Below are positions 31,189 to 42,110 of a stretch of 64,000 nucleotides of DNA, in pieces (the stretch's first letter is position 1; every line of letters begins with the position of its first letter). A program made the translations under genes and the position numbers. The notes beneath the pieces were generated by a model, which saw nothing but the letters and a program-made list of their open reading frames with translations, was not told the origin of the DNA and did not search any database. This stretch comes from Tridacna crocea (lineage: Eukaryota > Mollusca > Bivalvia > Cardiida > Cardiidae), in assembly GCA_943736015.1 (NCBI GenBank), contig OX031072.1:13729501-13793500 (forward strand), given 5' to 3'.

Positions 31189-31350
31189 AATAATGTTCTT
31201 TATATCGTGGTTTATTGTTAACAATAAACCACAGTTGTGAGTTATGAGGCACAATAAATAATCCACAGGGTATAGTTGTTTATTCACCTCATAACTCACA
31301 ATGTGGTTTTATAGAATGATAAACCACGATAGAAAGAAGATTATTTTGAG
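31189..31350. mobile_element. Palindromic element J
   Basis: AATGTTCTTTATATCGTGGTTTA on the left is inverted as TAAACCACGATAGAAAGAAG on the right; inner dyads GTGAGTTATGAGGCACAATA and CACCTCATAACTCACAAT. Part of a second copy lies at 62105-62190. Confidence 0.7.
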
Positions 31351-31564
31351 TCTTGGATGACCAACTCTTAATCAAAGCAAAACAAGTTCGTACTTTGAGT
31401 AAAAAGGTGGATGAAGATTGTATTCCATTGAATAATTTACTTTATACAATGTCACTCTACATAGAATAACACAGATTTTAAATTACCATGCTATTGTTAT
31501 GCTGTGTTTATAAAGCCAAATTCATCTATCATGTTAGAATAATATATAATTATGATGTAAAGAA

Positions 31565-31755
31565 TAGAAAAGAAGCCTTTAGAAAACTTTGTGGGAAAAG
31601 GAGAAAATTCTGGTAACCAGCATTTTCTCATTTTCCCACAATGTTTTCTACTCTATCAAAAAAAAATCACGCCATTTGAGCCACACTGAAATTGTCGTCT
31701 GCAAAAGCTTTCAATTTGGTCAAGGCTGAAAATTTGTCGTCTGGTAAAGGGTTAA
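31565..31755 (+). mobile_element. TTAA-1 copy lacking its left terminus
   Basis: Starts AGAAGCCTTTAGAAAAC; ends GTCTGGTAAAGGGTTAA. Ten bases separate it from the next copy. Confidence 0.75.
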
Positions 31756-31764
31756 GATAAAGAG

Positions 31765-31993
31765 TTAACCCTTTACCAAACAATCCCTGGTTTTAATGAC
31801 CCTAAGATAGAAGCCCTTTGAAAACATAGTGGGAAAAGGAGAAAATGCTGATAACCAGCATTTTCTCCTTTTCCCACAATATTTTCTTAGCTCTCCAAAA
31901 CAAATTTCAAATTTTCAGTTACACTTATTCTGTCGTCTGCAAGTGCTTTCAATTTGGACCAGTCTAAAATTTTGTTGTTTGGTAAAGGGTTAA
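31765..31993 (+). mobile_element. TTAA-1 copy
   Basis: TTAACCCTTTACCAAACAAT to GTTTGGTAAAGGGTTAA. A second right-arm piece (TTTGTCATCTGCAAATGC, GTTTGGTAAAAGG) follows at 32014-32083. Confidence 0.85.
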
Positions 31994-32267
31994 GGGGCAG
32001 AAATAGTATAGATGTGGCTTTGTCATCTGCAAATGCTTTCAGTACAAGAAAGTTTATAGATCTGTGTTGTTTGGTAAAAGGTAACAGTATGATAAAACAG
32101 ATTCATATTAGAAAAAATATCAAAAAATGTTATTATTTATCTCTTTCTGCATTAACACATGATTTATACAAACTCAAGTACATGAAAAGAGGCCTCAAGA
32201 TATATTTCACGAAAAAAACATGGATAATCTCCCTTTATCATACTTGACTTAAACATAATGGGATCCT

Positions 32268-32484
32268 TTAAACCCTTTACCACACTATCCTGAGTTTTAC
32301 GACCCTGGAGGAGAAGGGTTTTAAAAACATTGTGGGAAACAGAGAAAATGCTGGTAACTGGCTTTTTTCTCTGTTTCCCACAATATTTTTATCTCTGTGC
32401 TAGACAATTCTCATGATTTTAGTTATATTTAAGTTGTTTTCTGCATATTCTTTCAATTTTGAATCATGTCAGTTGGAGAGTTAA
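32268..32484 (+). mobile_element. TTAA-1 copy with CAGAG arm change
   Basis: GGGAAACAGAGAAAATG in the left core arm is matched by TTTTTCTCTGTTTCCC in the right. Right outer arm shortened; ends GGAGAGTTAA. Confidence 0.75.
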
Positions 32485-32497
32485 CCATTCATTGAGT

Positions 32498-32727
32498 ACT
32501 AACCTATTACCACACAATCCCTACTTTTGACGCCCCTGCAAAGGAAGCCTTTAGAAAAAATTGTGGGAAAAGGAGAAAATGCTGGTAACCAGCATTTTCT
32601 CCTTTTCCCAAATTGTTTTCTACCCTTCAGAAAACAAATTTCAAATTTTCTGTAACTTTAATTCTGTCATCTGCAAATGCTTTCAATTTGGACCAGTCTA
32701 AAATATTGTCCTTTGGTGAAGGGTTAA
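32498..32727 (+). mobile_element. TTAA-1 copy
   Basis: CTAACCTATTACCACACAAT to TTGGTGAAGGGTTAA. Confidence 0.85.
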
Positions 32728-33010
32728 TGACCCTAAGAAAGCAAGCAAATGAAAATTTTGGGAAAATTGGGAAAAAAAACAAATGATAGTCATGTGCACC
32801 AGCTTCTTAAAATTCCTTTTCCTTCAATTTTTTTGCTACTCTTTGAAAGACAAATACTCTCATGTGAGCCATTTTTCACTTGAATAGTTTGGACGAGTCT
32901 AGAATTCTATAGCTGGAAGAATCAGTGATCCCTCTACCAGACAAATTTTTAGATGGTTTTTTTTTTTCTGTATTCTAGTCAGTAAAATGGTGCAAATAGA
33001 CTTGCATTCA
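32728..33010. other. Eroded TTAA-1-like segment
   Basis: ATGACCCTAAGAAAGCAAGC and GACGAGTCTAGAATTC suggest a decayed copy at 32728-32910 with its palindrome lost. Confidence 0.35.
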
Positions 33011-33247
33011 ACTAACCCATTACCAAACACCAAAATTTTAGGTTTGTCCAAATTGAAAGGAATTGCAGATGACAAAATAAAAGTGACTAAAAATTTGAAA
33101 TTTCTTTTGTGAAGGGTAGAAAACATTCATTTTTGTGGGACAAGGAGAAAATGCTGGTTACTAGCATTTTCTCCTTCTCCCAAAATGTTTTCTAAAGGCT
33201 TCTTTCTCAGAGGCATCAAAAGTACGGATTGTGTGGTAATGGGCTAA
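33011..33247 (-). mobile_element. TTAA-1 copy with short insertion in the left core arm
   Basis: CTAACCCATTACCAAACACC to GTGGTAATGGGCTAA; seven extra bases split AACATT from GTGGGAC. Confidence 0.75.
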
Positions 33248-33364
33248 TGTAAAGGTAACTGCATCACAGTGTGTAAGCCTGTCCATTTTTATGATATCAA
33301 TATTATATAGTGTAATATTATTTACTTGACTATTTGGCTACAGAAGCGACACAAATATCTCCCT

Positions 33365-33596
33365 TTAACTCTTTACCAAACAACAAAATTTTGGACTTGT
33401 CCAAATTGAAAGCATTACCAGACGACAAGATATGAAAATGTGAATCAAAAATTAAATTTTTACTTTGGAAAGGTAGAAAACCTGGTTGGAAAGGAGAAAA
33501 TGCTGGTTACCAGCATTTTCTCCCTTTCCTACAATGTTTTCAAAAGGCTTTTTTCTCAGGGTCGTTAAAAGTTGGGATTGTTTGGTAAAAGGTTAA
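33365..33596 (-). mobile_element. TTAA-1 copy
   Basis: TTAACTCTTTACCAAACAAC to GTTTGGTAAAAGGTTAA; centre GGTTACC. Confidence 0.85.
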
Positions 33597-33768
33597 TAAT
33601 AATTTAATGCCAGGTTTAGAAAGCATGAGTCTGTTTTATTTGACTTCCGCTCTTCAGTGTAGAGGTGAAAAAAGAGCTCTTGATCTATGTCGGGTAAACA
33701 ACTGAAGAGCAGTTTGTAAGCAAGATCTTATAATGTCAGAAAGAGAAAAATGAATTCCGACATTTTTT

Positions 33769-34000
33769 TTAACACTTTACCCTATACCAAACAATCCAAA
33801 CTCTTCAAAACACAGAGGAATGAGACCTTTGAAAACATTGTTGGAAAAGGAGAAAAAGCTGGTAACCACCATTTTTTTTTTTCTTTTCCAAATATGTTTT
33901 TCTACCATTCAGAATGTAAATTCATGTTTTTTGTAATATTTATTTTGTTGTCTGCAAAATCAAAAAAACAAGGCTATTTTTTTTCCCTGTAAAGATTTAA
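33769..34000 (+). mobile_element. TTAA-1 copy, diverged
   Basis: TTAACACTTTACCCTATACC; TTGTTGGAAAAGGAGAAAA left core arm against a T-rich right arm; ends AAAGATTTAA. Confidence 0.6.
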
Positions 34001-34374
34001 AGTGTTTCTGCCTTTTCTTTTTATAACCTAATCATTATCTTGAGGTATCTAATTGTTACAGGAGGGCACTGGCCATTGTTAGGAATGGATGTTGTAAGAA
34101 ATTATAGGAAAAGGAGCAATAATTGCGTGTTACAAGCACATACACTTCTTTTCTAAAATTAGGTTTTCCACTTCATGAAAAAAAATCTGTTCCTTCAAAT
34201 GTTTTTCCATAATATCATAGAGGAGTTCTATGTCTAAAAATAGCTGGATGGTGATTGGTCAATCTACTTTTTCACCTCATGGCAGAAGTTTAGACGATTC
34301 GTCAGACATGTCCAAATTCCAAACTTTTGCAGATGACAAAAAAAAAAAGGAATCAAGTAATGAGATTTTATTTT
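34001..34374. other. Eroded TTAA-1 pieces
   Basis: 34090-34165 has AAATTATAGGAAAAGGAGCA, and 34285-34350 has TGTCCAAATTCCAAACTTTT and GCAGATGACAAAA. Confidence 0.4.
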
Positions 34375-34601
34375 TCACTCTTTACCACACAATCCGGACT
34401 TTTAACGACCTTGAGAAAGAAGCCTTTTGAAAACATTGTGGGAAAAGGAGAAAATGCTGGTAACCAGCATTTTCTCCTTTTCCCACTATTTTTTCTACCC
34501 TTTCAAAAAGAGATTTTGATATTTTAGCCACATTTATGTTGTAGTCTGTAAATTCTTTCAATTGGACAATTTTGAAATTTTGTTGTGTGGTAAAGAGTTA
34601 A
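34375..34601 (+). mobile_element. TTAA-1 copy
   Basis: CACTCTTTACCACACAATCC to GTGTGGTAAAGAGTTAA. A further eroded half (AACCAGCATTTTCTTC, GAATTGTGGTAAATGGG) lies at 34615-34735. Confidence 0.8.
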
Positions 34602-34739
34602 AAGGATAAAAACCAATTGTTGGACAAGTAGGAAATACTGGAACCAGCATTTTCTTCTTTTCCGGCAATTATGACAGTTTTTCAAAAAACATCATCATCA
34701 GGTTTGTTAAAAGTCAGAATTGTGGTAAATGGGTCAAAA

Positions 34740-34949
34740 TTAACCCTTTGATCGTGCTAAATCAAAGGAAACTTTTACATTGAGGGTAAAACTGAAAAAA
34801 AAAATGCTATTTCAAACTTATTTTTTGGAGTAAAAAGACTTCGTTGGACAGTGTAGATAACAGATCAGACTGCACATTCTATGCAGTCTGATCTTGATCT
34901 ACACTGTCCGAAAAGTGTAACTGAGTTGTGCTTAGCCACTTAAGGTTAA
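34740..34949 (+). mobile_element. TTAA-3 element
   Basis: TTAACCCTTTGATCGTGCTA; dyad ATCAGACTGCACATTCTATG / CAGTCTGATCTTGATC; end CACTTAAGGTTAA. Confidence 0.75.
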
Positions 34950-35277
34950 GTCCTTACCAGACAGTAAGATTTTGATTTCCATAATGGAACTGTTTCCTGA
35001 AACATTTAAATATCAAATGTGGCTCCAATAATTTACGTTAGAAGGTCAGGCAGCAATTTCCAGGAAAATTTTTCTTTTTCTTCAATGTCATAGGAGCCCT
35101 AAATGTTGGGTATTGATGGCAAATCAGTGTCATAGGAGCCCTAAATGCTGGGTATTGATGGCAAAGGATTGTAATCTGGCAGTCACAGGTTTAACCTTCA
35201 CTAATGGCATTCTTCCCAGAGTTTCGTGTAGGCAAGACAATTTCCAGAACCCAAACCTTGTACTGTTGAAACCCAGA
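34950..35277. other. Non-coding stretch with a 50-bp local duplication
   Basis: GTCATAGGAGCCCTAAATG is present at 35088 and 35130, with TGGGTATTGATGGCAAA after each. Confidence 0.5.
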
Positions 35278-35691
35278 GCCCATATTCACCAACCATTCTA
35301 AAGAATATTCTTAGTCTTATTCTCCAAGATTTTCTAGATTTGAAAGTAACGCAACTTCTGATTGGCTATACCATTTGGTTTAGCCAATCAGAAGTTGTGT
35401 TATTTTCAAATTTAGAAAATTTCTGCACACTGAGACCAAGAACATTTACTCTTTACAACAAAATTTCAGACTTGTCCAAACTGAAAGCATTAACAGACAG
35501 CAAAATAAATGTGATTAAAAAATTGAAATTTGGTTTGGGATGGGTAAAACACATTGTGGGAAAAGGAGAAAATGCTGGATACCAGCATTTTCTCCTGTTC
35601 CCACAAAGTTTTCAAAAAGGCTTCTTTCTCAGGGTCATTAAAAGTCAGGATTCTGTGGCAAAGAGTTAAGAATGGTTGGTGAATATGGACA
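35278..35691. mobile_element. Palindromic element B interrupted by TTAA-1
   Basis: Left arm AGCCCATATTCACCAACCAT to the centre GGCTATACCATTTGGTTTAG, right arm to CAAGAACATT, then the inserted TTAA-1, then the missing end AAGAATGGTTGGTGAATATG. Confidence 0.85.
35445..35669 (-). mobile_element. TTAA-1 copy inserted in element B
   Basis: TTTACTCTTTACAACAAAAT to GTGGCAAAGAGTTAA. The undisturbed B sequence would read ATTCTTAAGAATGG, so the target was TTAA; it is kept intact on the right and reads TTTA on the left. Confidence 0.9.
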
Positions 35692-36967
35692 CTGTTAAAG
35701 TAGTATGTTGCTTTTGTAACAAAGCAGTGTACAAGAAAAAAAGTGATGCATAACATCAGTGGCACCACAAATCAGTTGTTTCTAAAATAAGGCACATTAC
35801 AGATTTCAAATTTGTGCAGAACTCGCTTAGAAATGAACTGAGAAGCAATAAAATCCAACTAAAATCTTAAAAAAGAAATAGACAATAATGGTAAGACACA
35901 ATGATTATACCATTCTTTGGCAAAGTTTAACGAAAGTTTAATTGGAGCTATGCACTTAAAAGCAGTAATCACTTGGGAAACAACACAAGAAAATAGTATT
36001 AAAACTAGGTTGTACATTACCAAATTGATATTGAAAACAGGGTATCACTATGAAATGGCCAAAGTGGGTACGAAATGATCAAAGTGAGTACGATACCAAA
36101 TGATTTTATCACGAAATGACTGGAAGCCGAGTAAATAATATGGGGTGTATAACACGCACATTTTTTCAGCTCTGAATCATTTCAAACTGGGGACTGCGTC
36201 TTATACACTACAATAGGCAAAACCATGTTTTTCTCCTTGAAAATCGGTCGTATACCTGTTCAAAGTTGGGGGGGGGGGTACAAAATGGCCAAAGTTCTCT
36301 CGCCACAGCCTTAACTTTCGTCATCATCCCATTTCAACTTTTACTGATTTAAAAAAAAAAGATTGTGTTTTAATTTTGTTAAAATGTAATTGTACATTCT
36401 TAACTTGTGGATTTGTAATTTCCTGATTCTATCAGCCATTTTGGCAATGGCAAACATACCCTAGAATGATAAACGTTGATTTACTGTTATCGTCTGATTC
36501 GTATCACATTTTTTTTATTCTTTGTTAATACCTAAAATTGAAAAATTATAAAAGAGTAAAATAATGATTATGAAAGAAATGAATTATTAAAAAATTTTAT
36601 CGCTACTTTTTACAAAAACCATGATTTACATCATAGATCTATGTTTATTTCACACCTGTCACATTCGTGATCAAAGTGAGAAAATAGGAGATTAACTACG
36701 ATATGGTCATCAGTTCAGTGTGCCAATTTGCAACATGCCGTAAATAATCCCCAGAGTACACATTAAATCATTAACATTTCCACTTTGATTAAAAATGGTT
36801 ATTTCCCTTTGATAAAGTATCGCCACTTACATTTTTTCAAGATAGCGACCTAAGCTTCACATGTTACGATATTTTGGTCAATTTTTGATGTGTGTTGTAC
36901 ATCCAACAACCTTTTTTCCTTGGATCTGATAATGAAAAAGGCCTGTGTGTTATACATGCCTGCGTGG
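35692..36967. other. Mostly unique non-coding stretch
   Basis: 36045-36130 has short tandem-like ACGAAATGATCAAAGTGAGT and ACGAAATGACTGG motifs. 36140-36240 and the DNA flanking the hAT-type element share GTGTRTTATACA motifs. A G run lies at about 36268. The rest is unassigned. Confidence 0.4.
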
Positions 36968-38143
36968 TAGGGCTCCGTACCGGTACTCGATATATATTGA
37001 AAACAGGTATTTTACGTTCGATAGATATATCGGATCGAACGTTTCTGTATCGAACAAAATATCGGTCATCAAAAGAAAATAAAAGTAAAGCATATAAATA
37101 CCCAAATTAGTTGTTTTTAACGGCGAAATTCATTACGAGTTTACTTTAGGTAATCTCTAAAGTCGAGTAGTCGTAGAGGTAGGTGTGGCTACCTGGGAAA
37201 CTTACAACCAATTGAAATGCGTCATTCTTTATTACTCGCCCTGTACCCGTTACACAATGGATGACAATTAGCTAATACCCCTATTCTCGTTCCCCCGTCA
37301 TGTTGTTTGAAATCTGCAAATTATGCATCAATCAGCAGATTGCAGACAAATTTACGCTGATAATTGGTCAATATAGTTGATTAAAGAAAGGTAATGAACA
37401 TCTCGTGATGTGATCGAGAGGTAGCGATGGAAATAATTGAAGCCGTGACCTTTCAACCTTCCTAAGATTTTATTTGGTCGATCTTTTAATATTGCCGAAA
37501 AATGTGGCTCGAAAATCAAATCTCTTTTTCCATTAGATTATCTGAAATCAGTGTTCCGACTCGCGTAAATTATTGTGTAAATCATTTTATAGACTTGAAA
37601 TTTGCATAACAAATGTTAATCACATGCGAGACCTCACGTAAGAAAAAACATGGACAAAAAAGGCCATTATCTGTTTATCGTGAGTAAAATAACAGGTTTT
37701 GATGCTACATGTAGTTCTTATCCTAATTGAGAAATCTATCTCGAATCATGCGAACATACCTATCCAGAAATTAACACGCATGAAAAATTGTTCGGTGAAA
37801 AAAAAAACATGGAAACCCATGACACAACAAAATGTCTCCTTGACATTGTCCGATCAGAGTCCTCTTAGACTGTCTTTTCAGCTTTTTAATGAGTAGTAAA
37901 TGTAGATCTAGTTAGAATTCATATTAATTTAGGCCTACATAATTATGAAATTTCAATACAATCTAGAAGTGTTAAATTTGCGGTATTTTGTTTTTCAGGT
38001 ATGCTGAAAAAAGAACAAACACAATTTTCGCATTTTTTTCTTTCTTTTATTGAAAATTGAAATATCATATGATATATCGAATATCGATCATTTTGTATCG
38101 ATACAAATATCGTATCGATCAAACTGACCGATACGGAGCCCTA
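36968..38143. mobile_element. hAT-type non-autonomous element, 1176 bp
   Basis: Ends TAGGGCTCCGTACCGGT and (right end, inverted) TAGGGCTCCGTATCGGT. Flanked by identical 8-bp target duplications CTGCGTGG at 36960-36967 and 38144-38151, the hAT hallmark. Subterminal regions are rich in ATCGATAT-type motifs on both sides (TCGATAGATATATCGGATCG; ATATCGTATCGATC). No transposase is recognisable; the longest open frame inside (about 65 codons near 37700) shows no motif. Confidence 0.85.
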
Positions 38144-38151
38144 CTGCGTGG

Positions 38152-38274
38152 TATACACAGCATTTTACGGTACTTTCCAAAGGCGAATAAAAATATAGTG
38201 CCACAGCTCATGCAGCGCCACTATGACATCAATTGATCATTCAATCAAGGTCAGAAAATCAGTATTTTTTTTTT
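38152..38274. other. Unassigned spacer
   Basis: Continues the TATACACAGCATTTTACGGT repeat-like context interrupted by the hAT-type element. Confidence 0.4.
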
Positions 38275-38503
38275 TAACTCTTTACCACACGAGAAAATTT
38301 TGGACTGGTCCAAATTGAAAGCATTTGCAGACGACAAAATAAAGGTGACTGAAAAATAGAAATTTGTTCTGGCAAGGGTAGAAAACACTGTGGGAAAAGG
38401 AGAAAATGCTGGTAACCAGCATTTTCTCCTTTTCCCACAGTGTTTTCAAAAGGCTTGTTTCTCAGGGGGCGTCAAAAGTAGGGATTGAGTGGTAATGGGT
38501 TAA
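38275..38503 (-). mobile_element. TTAA-1 copy with flipped centre
   Basis: TTAACTCTTTACCACACGAG to GTGGTAATGGGTTAA. Arms are minus but the centre reads GGTAACC. CACTG and CAGTG are matched between the two core arms. Confidence 0.85.
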
Positions 38504-38507
38504 ACAT

Positions 38508-38625
38508 GATTCAATCAGTCTGTCAGCCAATCAATCATTCAACCAAGCAACTAATCAATCAGTAAATTGATGGATTATTGATTGATCAATCGATCAGTCA
38601 ATCATTCAGTTTTTCAGTCAAGGTT
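38508..38625. repeat. ATCA-rich simple repeat
   Basis: Irregular AATCAATC, AGTCAATC and inverted TGATTGATC units; probably an orphan SINE-D tail. Confidence 0.6.
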
Positions 38626-39080
38626 ACAAACACACAATGGTTTTTAGATGGCTAAGGTTTGTAATACAGGCAACTGATGGTGGTGATGAATAAATGCAAA
38701 TTCAATCAAAACTAGCGAATAGAGACAAAATTAATGTGGTATATGTCTAAAATTTAAAAAAAGTGGTTTTTTTTTTTCATTTTTATGTAATGGTAAATAC
38801 AGCGAGTGGTTTTCTTACTCAGTTGGTAGAGAAGTTAAGAGGTTCTATTTTTATCATGAAAACCAGAGTTAGACAGTCTTTAAAGGTTTAATGAACTTTA
38901 ATTTACATAATATATCACTTTGTAAGCTTGTTGCTGATGCATAAGAAATCATTGAATGAAATAATTGTACATATTTGTTAATGAACTTCCAAATTGCAAT
39001 TAATCCTTGTAGTTTTGAACCATTATTTAATTGCTAATAATGGCCTTGAACCTTGATATTTGGTATTTATCTTTATTATA
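38626..39080. other. Non-coding stretch
   Basis: Nothing recognised; likely upstream part of the H-type element ending at 39137. Confidence 0.35.
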
Positions 39081-39137
39081 GACCTTTACTGCTTTAGGTA
39101 CTCAGATGAGCAATATAGGACCATCATGGTCCTCTTG
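39081..39137 (+). mobile_element. Element H, 3' end
   Basis: TACTCAGATGAGCAATATAG, hairpin AGGACCATCATGGTCCT and CTCTTG. The hairpin differs from the copy at 17112 (GGGCC/GGCCC) by changes in both arms. Confidence 0.6.
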
Positions 39138-39149
39138 TTGAAAAAATAA

Positions 39150-39352
39150 ATTGCGTTTTCTCAAAGGCTACAAATACCTCTATGCAGCAAGATCAGGAGA
39201 CAGTGTGGACATAATCTAAAGTAAAGCAGTGGACAGTGTAGATCAGAGATCAGTCTGCATGTTCTGTGCTGTCTGATCTTGATCTACAATGTCAAGCAAA
39301 AGCTTCTGGTGCCATCTGTCGTATGAAAAGAGTTAGCCATTTGGAGGGTTAA
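39150..39352. mobile_element. TTAA-3 element, partial
   Basis: GTGGACAGTGTAGATCAGAG; ATCAGTCTGCATGTTCTGTG; CTGTCTGATCTTG; end GGAGGGTTAA. Sequence before the dyad (TTTTCTCAAAGGCTACAAAT) also precedes the copy at 53151. Confidence 0.6.
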
Positions 39353-39439
39353 TTGGTAGAGTTTGGACTAAATCAACTGACATTTCCAATCTGAACATAG
39401 GACCCAAATGATTAAAATACTATGATTCCTTTTTCTGTA

Positions 39440-39505
39440 CAGTGATTTTGCAAAGCAAACTGCATATTTTGTGCAGTCTGATCGTGCTCTTCACTGGCTT
39501 CAAAG
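39440..39505. mobile_element. TTAA-3 dyad remnant
   Basis: AAACTGCATATTTTGTGCAG and TCTGATCGTGCTC; left arm partly lost. Confidence 0.45.
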
Positions 39506-39983
39506 GTTATTGCAAATGGCAGCAATTATAAATCATGAAAGCTGCATGAAAGGTTTTTATTTTTTTTGTATCCAGAGGTACTTAGGGTTTTTCACAGTTC
39601 TCTAAAAATAAACCCATTTGTCAGTCACATGTCCAAAGAATATTGGACTTTCGAATTTATAAGCAATTTGTCAGTAAATGACAGCCCGACTTTCATCATA
39701 AATTATTACGCTATCTTCCTGTTATACGCAGTCTATTCAACAAACATTATCGTGGTCGGTGACTTCTATCTATAGACGCTCGTTTCGGGCCGTCCTTTGC
39801 AAATAAGAAAATAAAAACACTATCAGCTTACTAAAAAGCTCCCCCCAGCCCATTCATGGGCTGACAGTGGTTTTTGGCTAAATAGAAGATAAATTTTAAT
39901 TTAGAACTAAGCAACATAAATACTGGTGGCTTGCGAGGTTATCATCTTTTAACAAAAATTTCAATGGCATTATCTCAGCCTAT
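39506..39983. other. Non-coding stretch
   Basis: Nothing recognised. The open frame at 39566-39775 has no motif and no splice signals. Confidence 0.35.
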
Positions 39984-40204
39984 CACCCTTCTCTCGCACA
40001 ATCAAGAGAATTTACGTCCTTGAGAAAGAAGGCTTTTTAAAACATTGTGGGAAAAGGAGAAAATGCTGGTAACCAGCATTTTCTCCTTTTCCCACATTGT
40101 TTTGCATCCCTGCCAATCCCATTACATGAACTATAATTAATTAGTTGCTTGTGCAAGCTTTTACTTTAGATCAGTATTAGAATCTGTCATTTGGCACAGA
40201 GTTG
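39984..40204 (+). mobile_element. TTAA-1 copy
   Basis: Left terminus eroded (CCCTTCTCTCGCACAATCAA); core intact; ends GGCACAGAGTTGA. Confidence 0.7.
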
Positions 40205-40566
40205 ATGGGGGCCTAAACTTGTTCTCTGTGCTCTGTGAACCTTGTATCAAACAATCCCAAACTGTAATATCTCCAAAAAAGCAAGCTTTTTAAAAAATTG
40301 TGGGTTAAAGGAGAAAATGCTGGTAATATAAAGCTTTCCCCCAGTTTTCTATCCTTTAACCTTTTACCAGATGACAAAATTTTAGCCCTGTCCAAATTGA
40401 AACCATTTGCGGACAACAGTTCAAGTTTGGCTCTGTGGGTGAAATTTTGCTTTGACAGGGTAGAAAACATTGTGGAAATTTTCCCACAATATTTTCATAA
40501 GACTTTCATAAGACTTCTTCTACAGGGTCGTTAAAAGTCGTCATAGTGTCGGTGGTGAAGGGTTAA
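40205..40566. mobile_element. Two incomplete TTAA-1 copies
   Basis: 40240-40355 keeps a left part and loses the palindrome after GGAGAAAATGCTGGTAATAT; 40356-40566 starts TTAACCTTTTACCAGATGAC and ends GAAGGGTTAA with most of its core deleted. Confidence 0.6.
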
Positions 40567-40862
40567 AAGACAATTCCCACCATTTTAGCGGCATCTAGGT
40601 TATTTAAATATAGCAAGAAATATAAACTTTGTTTGAAAGGGTTTGAAAATATGGACATCATTTTGAAGATGACAATCTGAAATTGTACAGTCTGCCCAAA
40701 AGCTGACAGAGAAATTAATTTCAAAACTATATTAAAACCTGCCTGGTAGCCGTGTCTATTGTTTACATTTTGCCTGATTTTAAAATTCTTGTTTATGCAA
40801 GCGACTAGCACATGGCTAAACTACACAAAATCAGACTCATTTTCACAATATTTTTCTTACTT
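40567..40862. other. Non-coding stretch
   Basis: Nothing recognised. Confidence 0.35.
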
Positions 40863-41056
40863 TTAACTCTGCCAAATGAAAAAATCATAGACTGGGCCAA
40901 ATTGAAAGCATTAATTTTGCAGATGACAAAATAAAATTTGGTTTCAAGTGAAGGGTAGAAAACATTGTCGGAAAAGGGGTAATTTGCATTTTCTCCTTTT
41001 CCTACAATGTTTTAAAAAGGGTTGTTAAAAGTTTGGATTGTGAGATATAGAGTTAA
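40863..41056 (-). mobile_element. TTAA-1 copy, shortened core
   Basis: TTAACTCTGCCAAATGAAAA; AACATTGTCGGAAAAGGGG; CTCCTTTTCCTACAATG; end TATAGAGTTAA. Confidence 0.7.
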
Positions 41057-41200
41057 ATGGTAAGATTTAAATTTAAACATTTTATGACATCTGCTTTGAT
41101 ATTTTGGCTTCTACTGGTCCTTTAACAACTACTGCAACAGAATTTGGACAAAGTGATTACATTGATGGCTGTTCAACCTGTTTCATGCAATCTTGGCTGC

Positions 41201-41430
41201 TTAAACCCTTTACCCCATAAGACATTTCTATGGTATCTCTAATTGACCCTAAATCACAGCAAGGATGAAGCCATTTCTTATGTGTATATGACACCTTTTG
41301 ATAGTGTAGAAAACATTGTGGCATAGGGTGAAATTGCTCGTCATGAGCAATTTCACCTTTTGCCACAATGTTTTCCAAAGGCTCATACAAGCAATGCGTA
41401 GAAATTAGTATCTATGGAGTAAAGAGTTAA
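41201..41430. mobile_element. TTAA-2 element
   Basis: TTAAACCCTTTACCCCATAA, ATTTCTATGGTATCTCTAAT, core GTGAAATTGCTCGTCATGAG with mirror inside GTGGCATAGG / CTTTTGCCAC, end GGAGTAAAGAGTTAA. Same ends as TTAA-1 but a different palindrome. Confidence 0.8.
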
Positions 41431-41439
41431 TGCATGATG

Positions 41440-41610
41440 TTGTCAATGATGGTAATGTAGGAAAGAAGCCAGTGGTCTGGAAAGAAAATTTAGCGGAGTA
41501 GGGTACTGAACAAGGAGTCTCCAGGAAAGCATGGATAGATGCACTGGCTGTGACGGTATAACTGAAATAGTATAGAAAAGAGCATTAGATACCATACAAT
41601 CAATCAGGCT
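41440..41610 (+). mobile_element. SINE-D, 3' part
   Basis: AAGAAGCCAGTGGTCTGGAA, CCAGGAAAGCATGGATAGAT, tail TTAGATACCATACAATCAAT. Confidence 0.75.
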
Positions 41611-41636
41611 TTAGTAATGACTTCTGAATATAATAA

Positions 41637-41865
41637 TAAGCCCTTTACCAAACAATCTCTGGTTTTGACAACTCTGAAATAGAAGCCTTTTGAAAACATT
41701 GTGGGAAAAGGAGAAAATGCTGGTAACCAGCATTTTCTCCTTTTTCCACAATGTTTTTAACCCTTCCCAAAACGAATTTCAATTTTTGAGTTACGATTAT
41801 TTTGTCATCTGCAAGTGCTTTCAACTTGAACCAGTCTAAAATATTGTCGTTTGGTAATGAGTTAA
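41637..41865 (+). mobile_element. TTAA-1 copy
   Basis: AGCCCTTTACCAAACAATC to GTTTGGTAATGAGTTAA, core intact. Confidence 0.85.
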
Positions 41866-42110
41866 TTGAAATTAATAACAATGTAGTGGGGGAAAAAAAT
41901 AGTTTGATTAATGAGGAAAATATATTTATTCTAACTAATTTTACATTTCATTCCTCGTACATGTCTTCTAATGTAAACTGAAGAAACACGTTAAGGTCAC
42001 TCTGATGTATTGTTCCCCAGCACAAATGACCAAATTGTATCAGGAATATTATGTAAACAGACTTCTGGCTCTTTTCAAACAAAAGTATCTATTATAATTA
42101 TCTACAATAA
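41866..42110. other. Non-coding stretch
   Basis: Nothing recognised. Confidence 0.35.

Noticed and set aside
37699-37896. Transposase remnant within the hAT-type element
   Set aside because: No hAT dimerisation or catalytic motif can be seen in this 65-codon frame.
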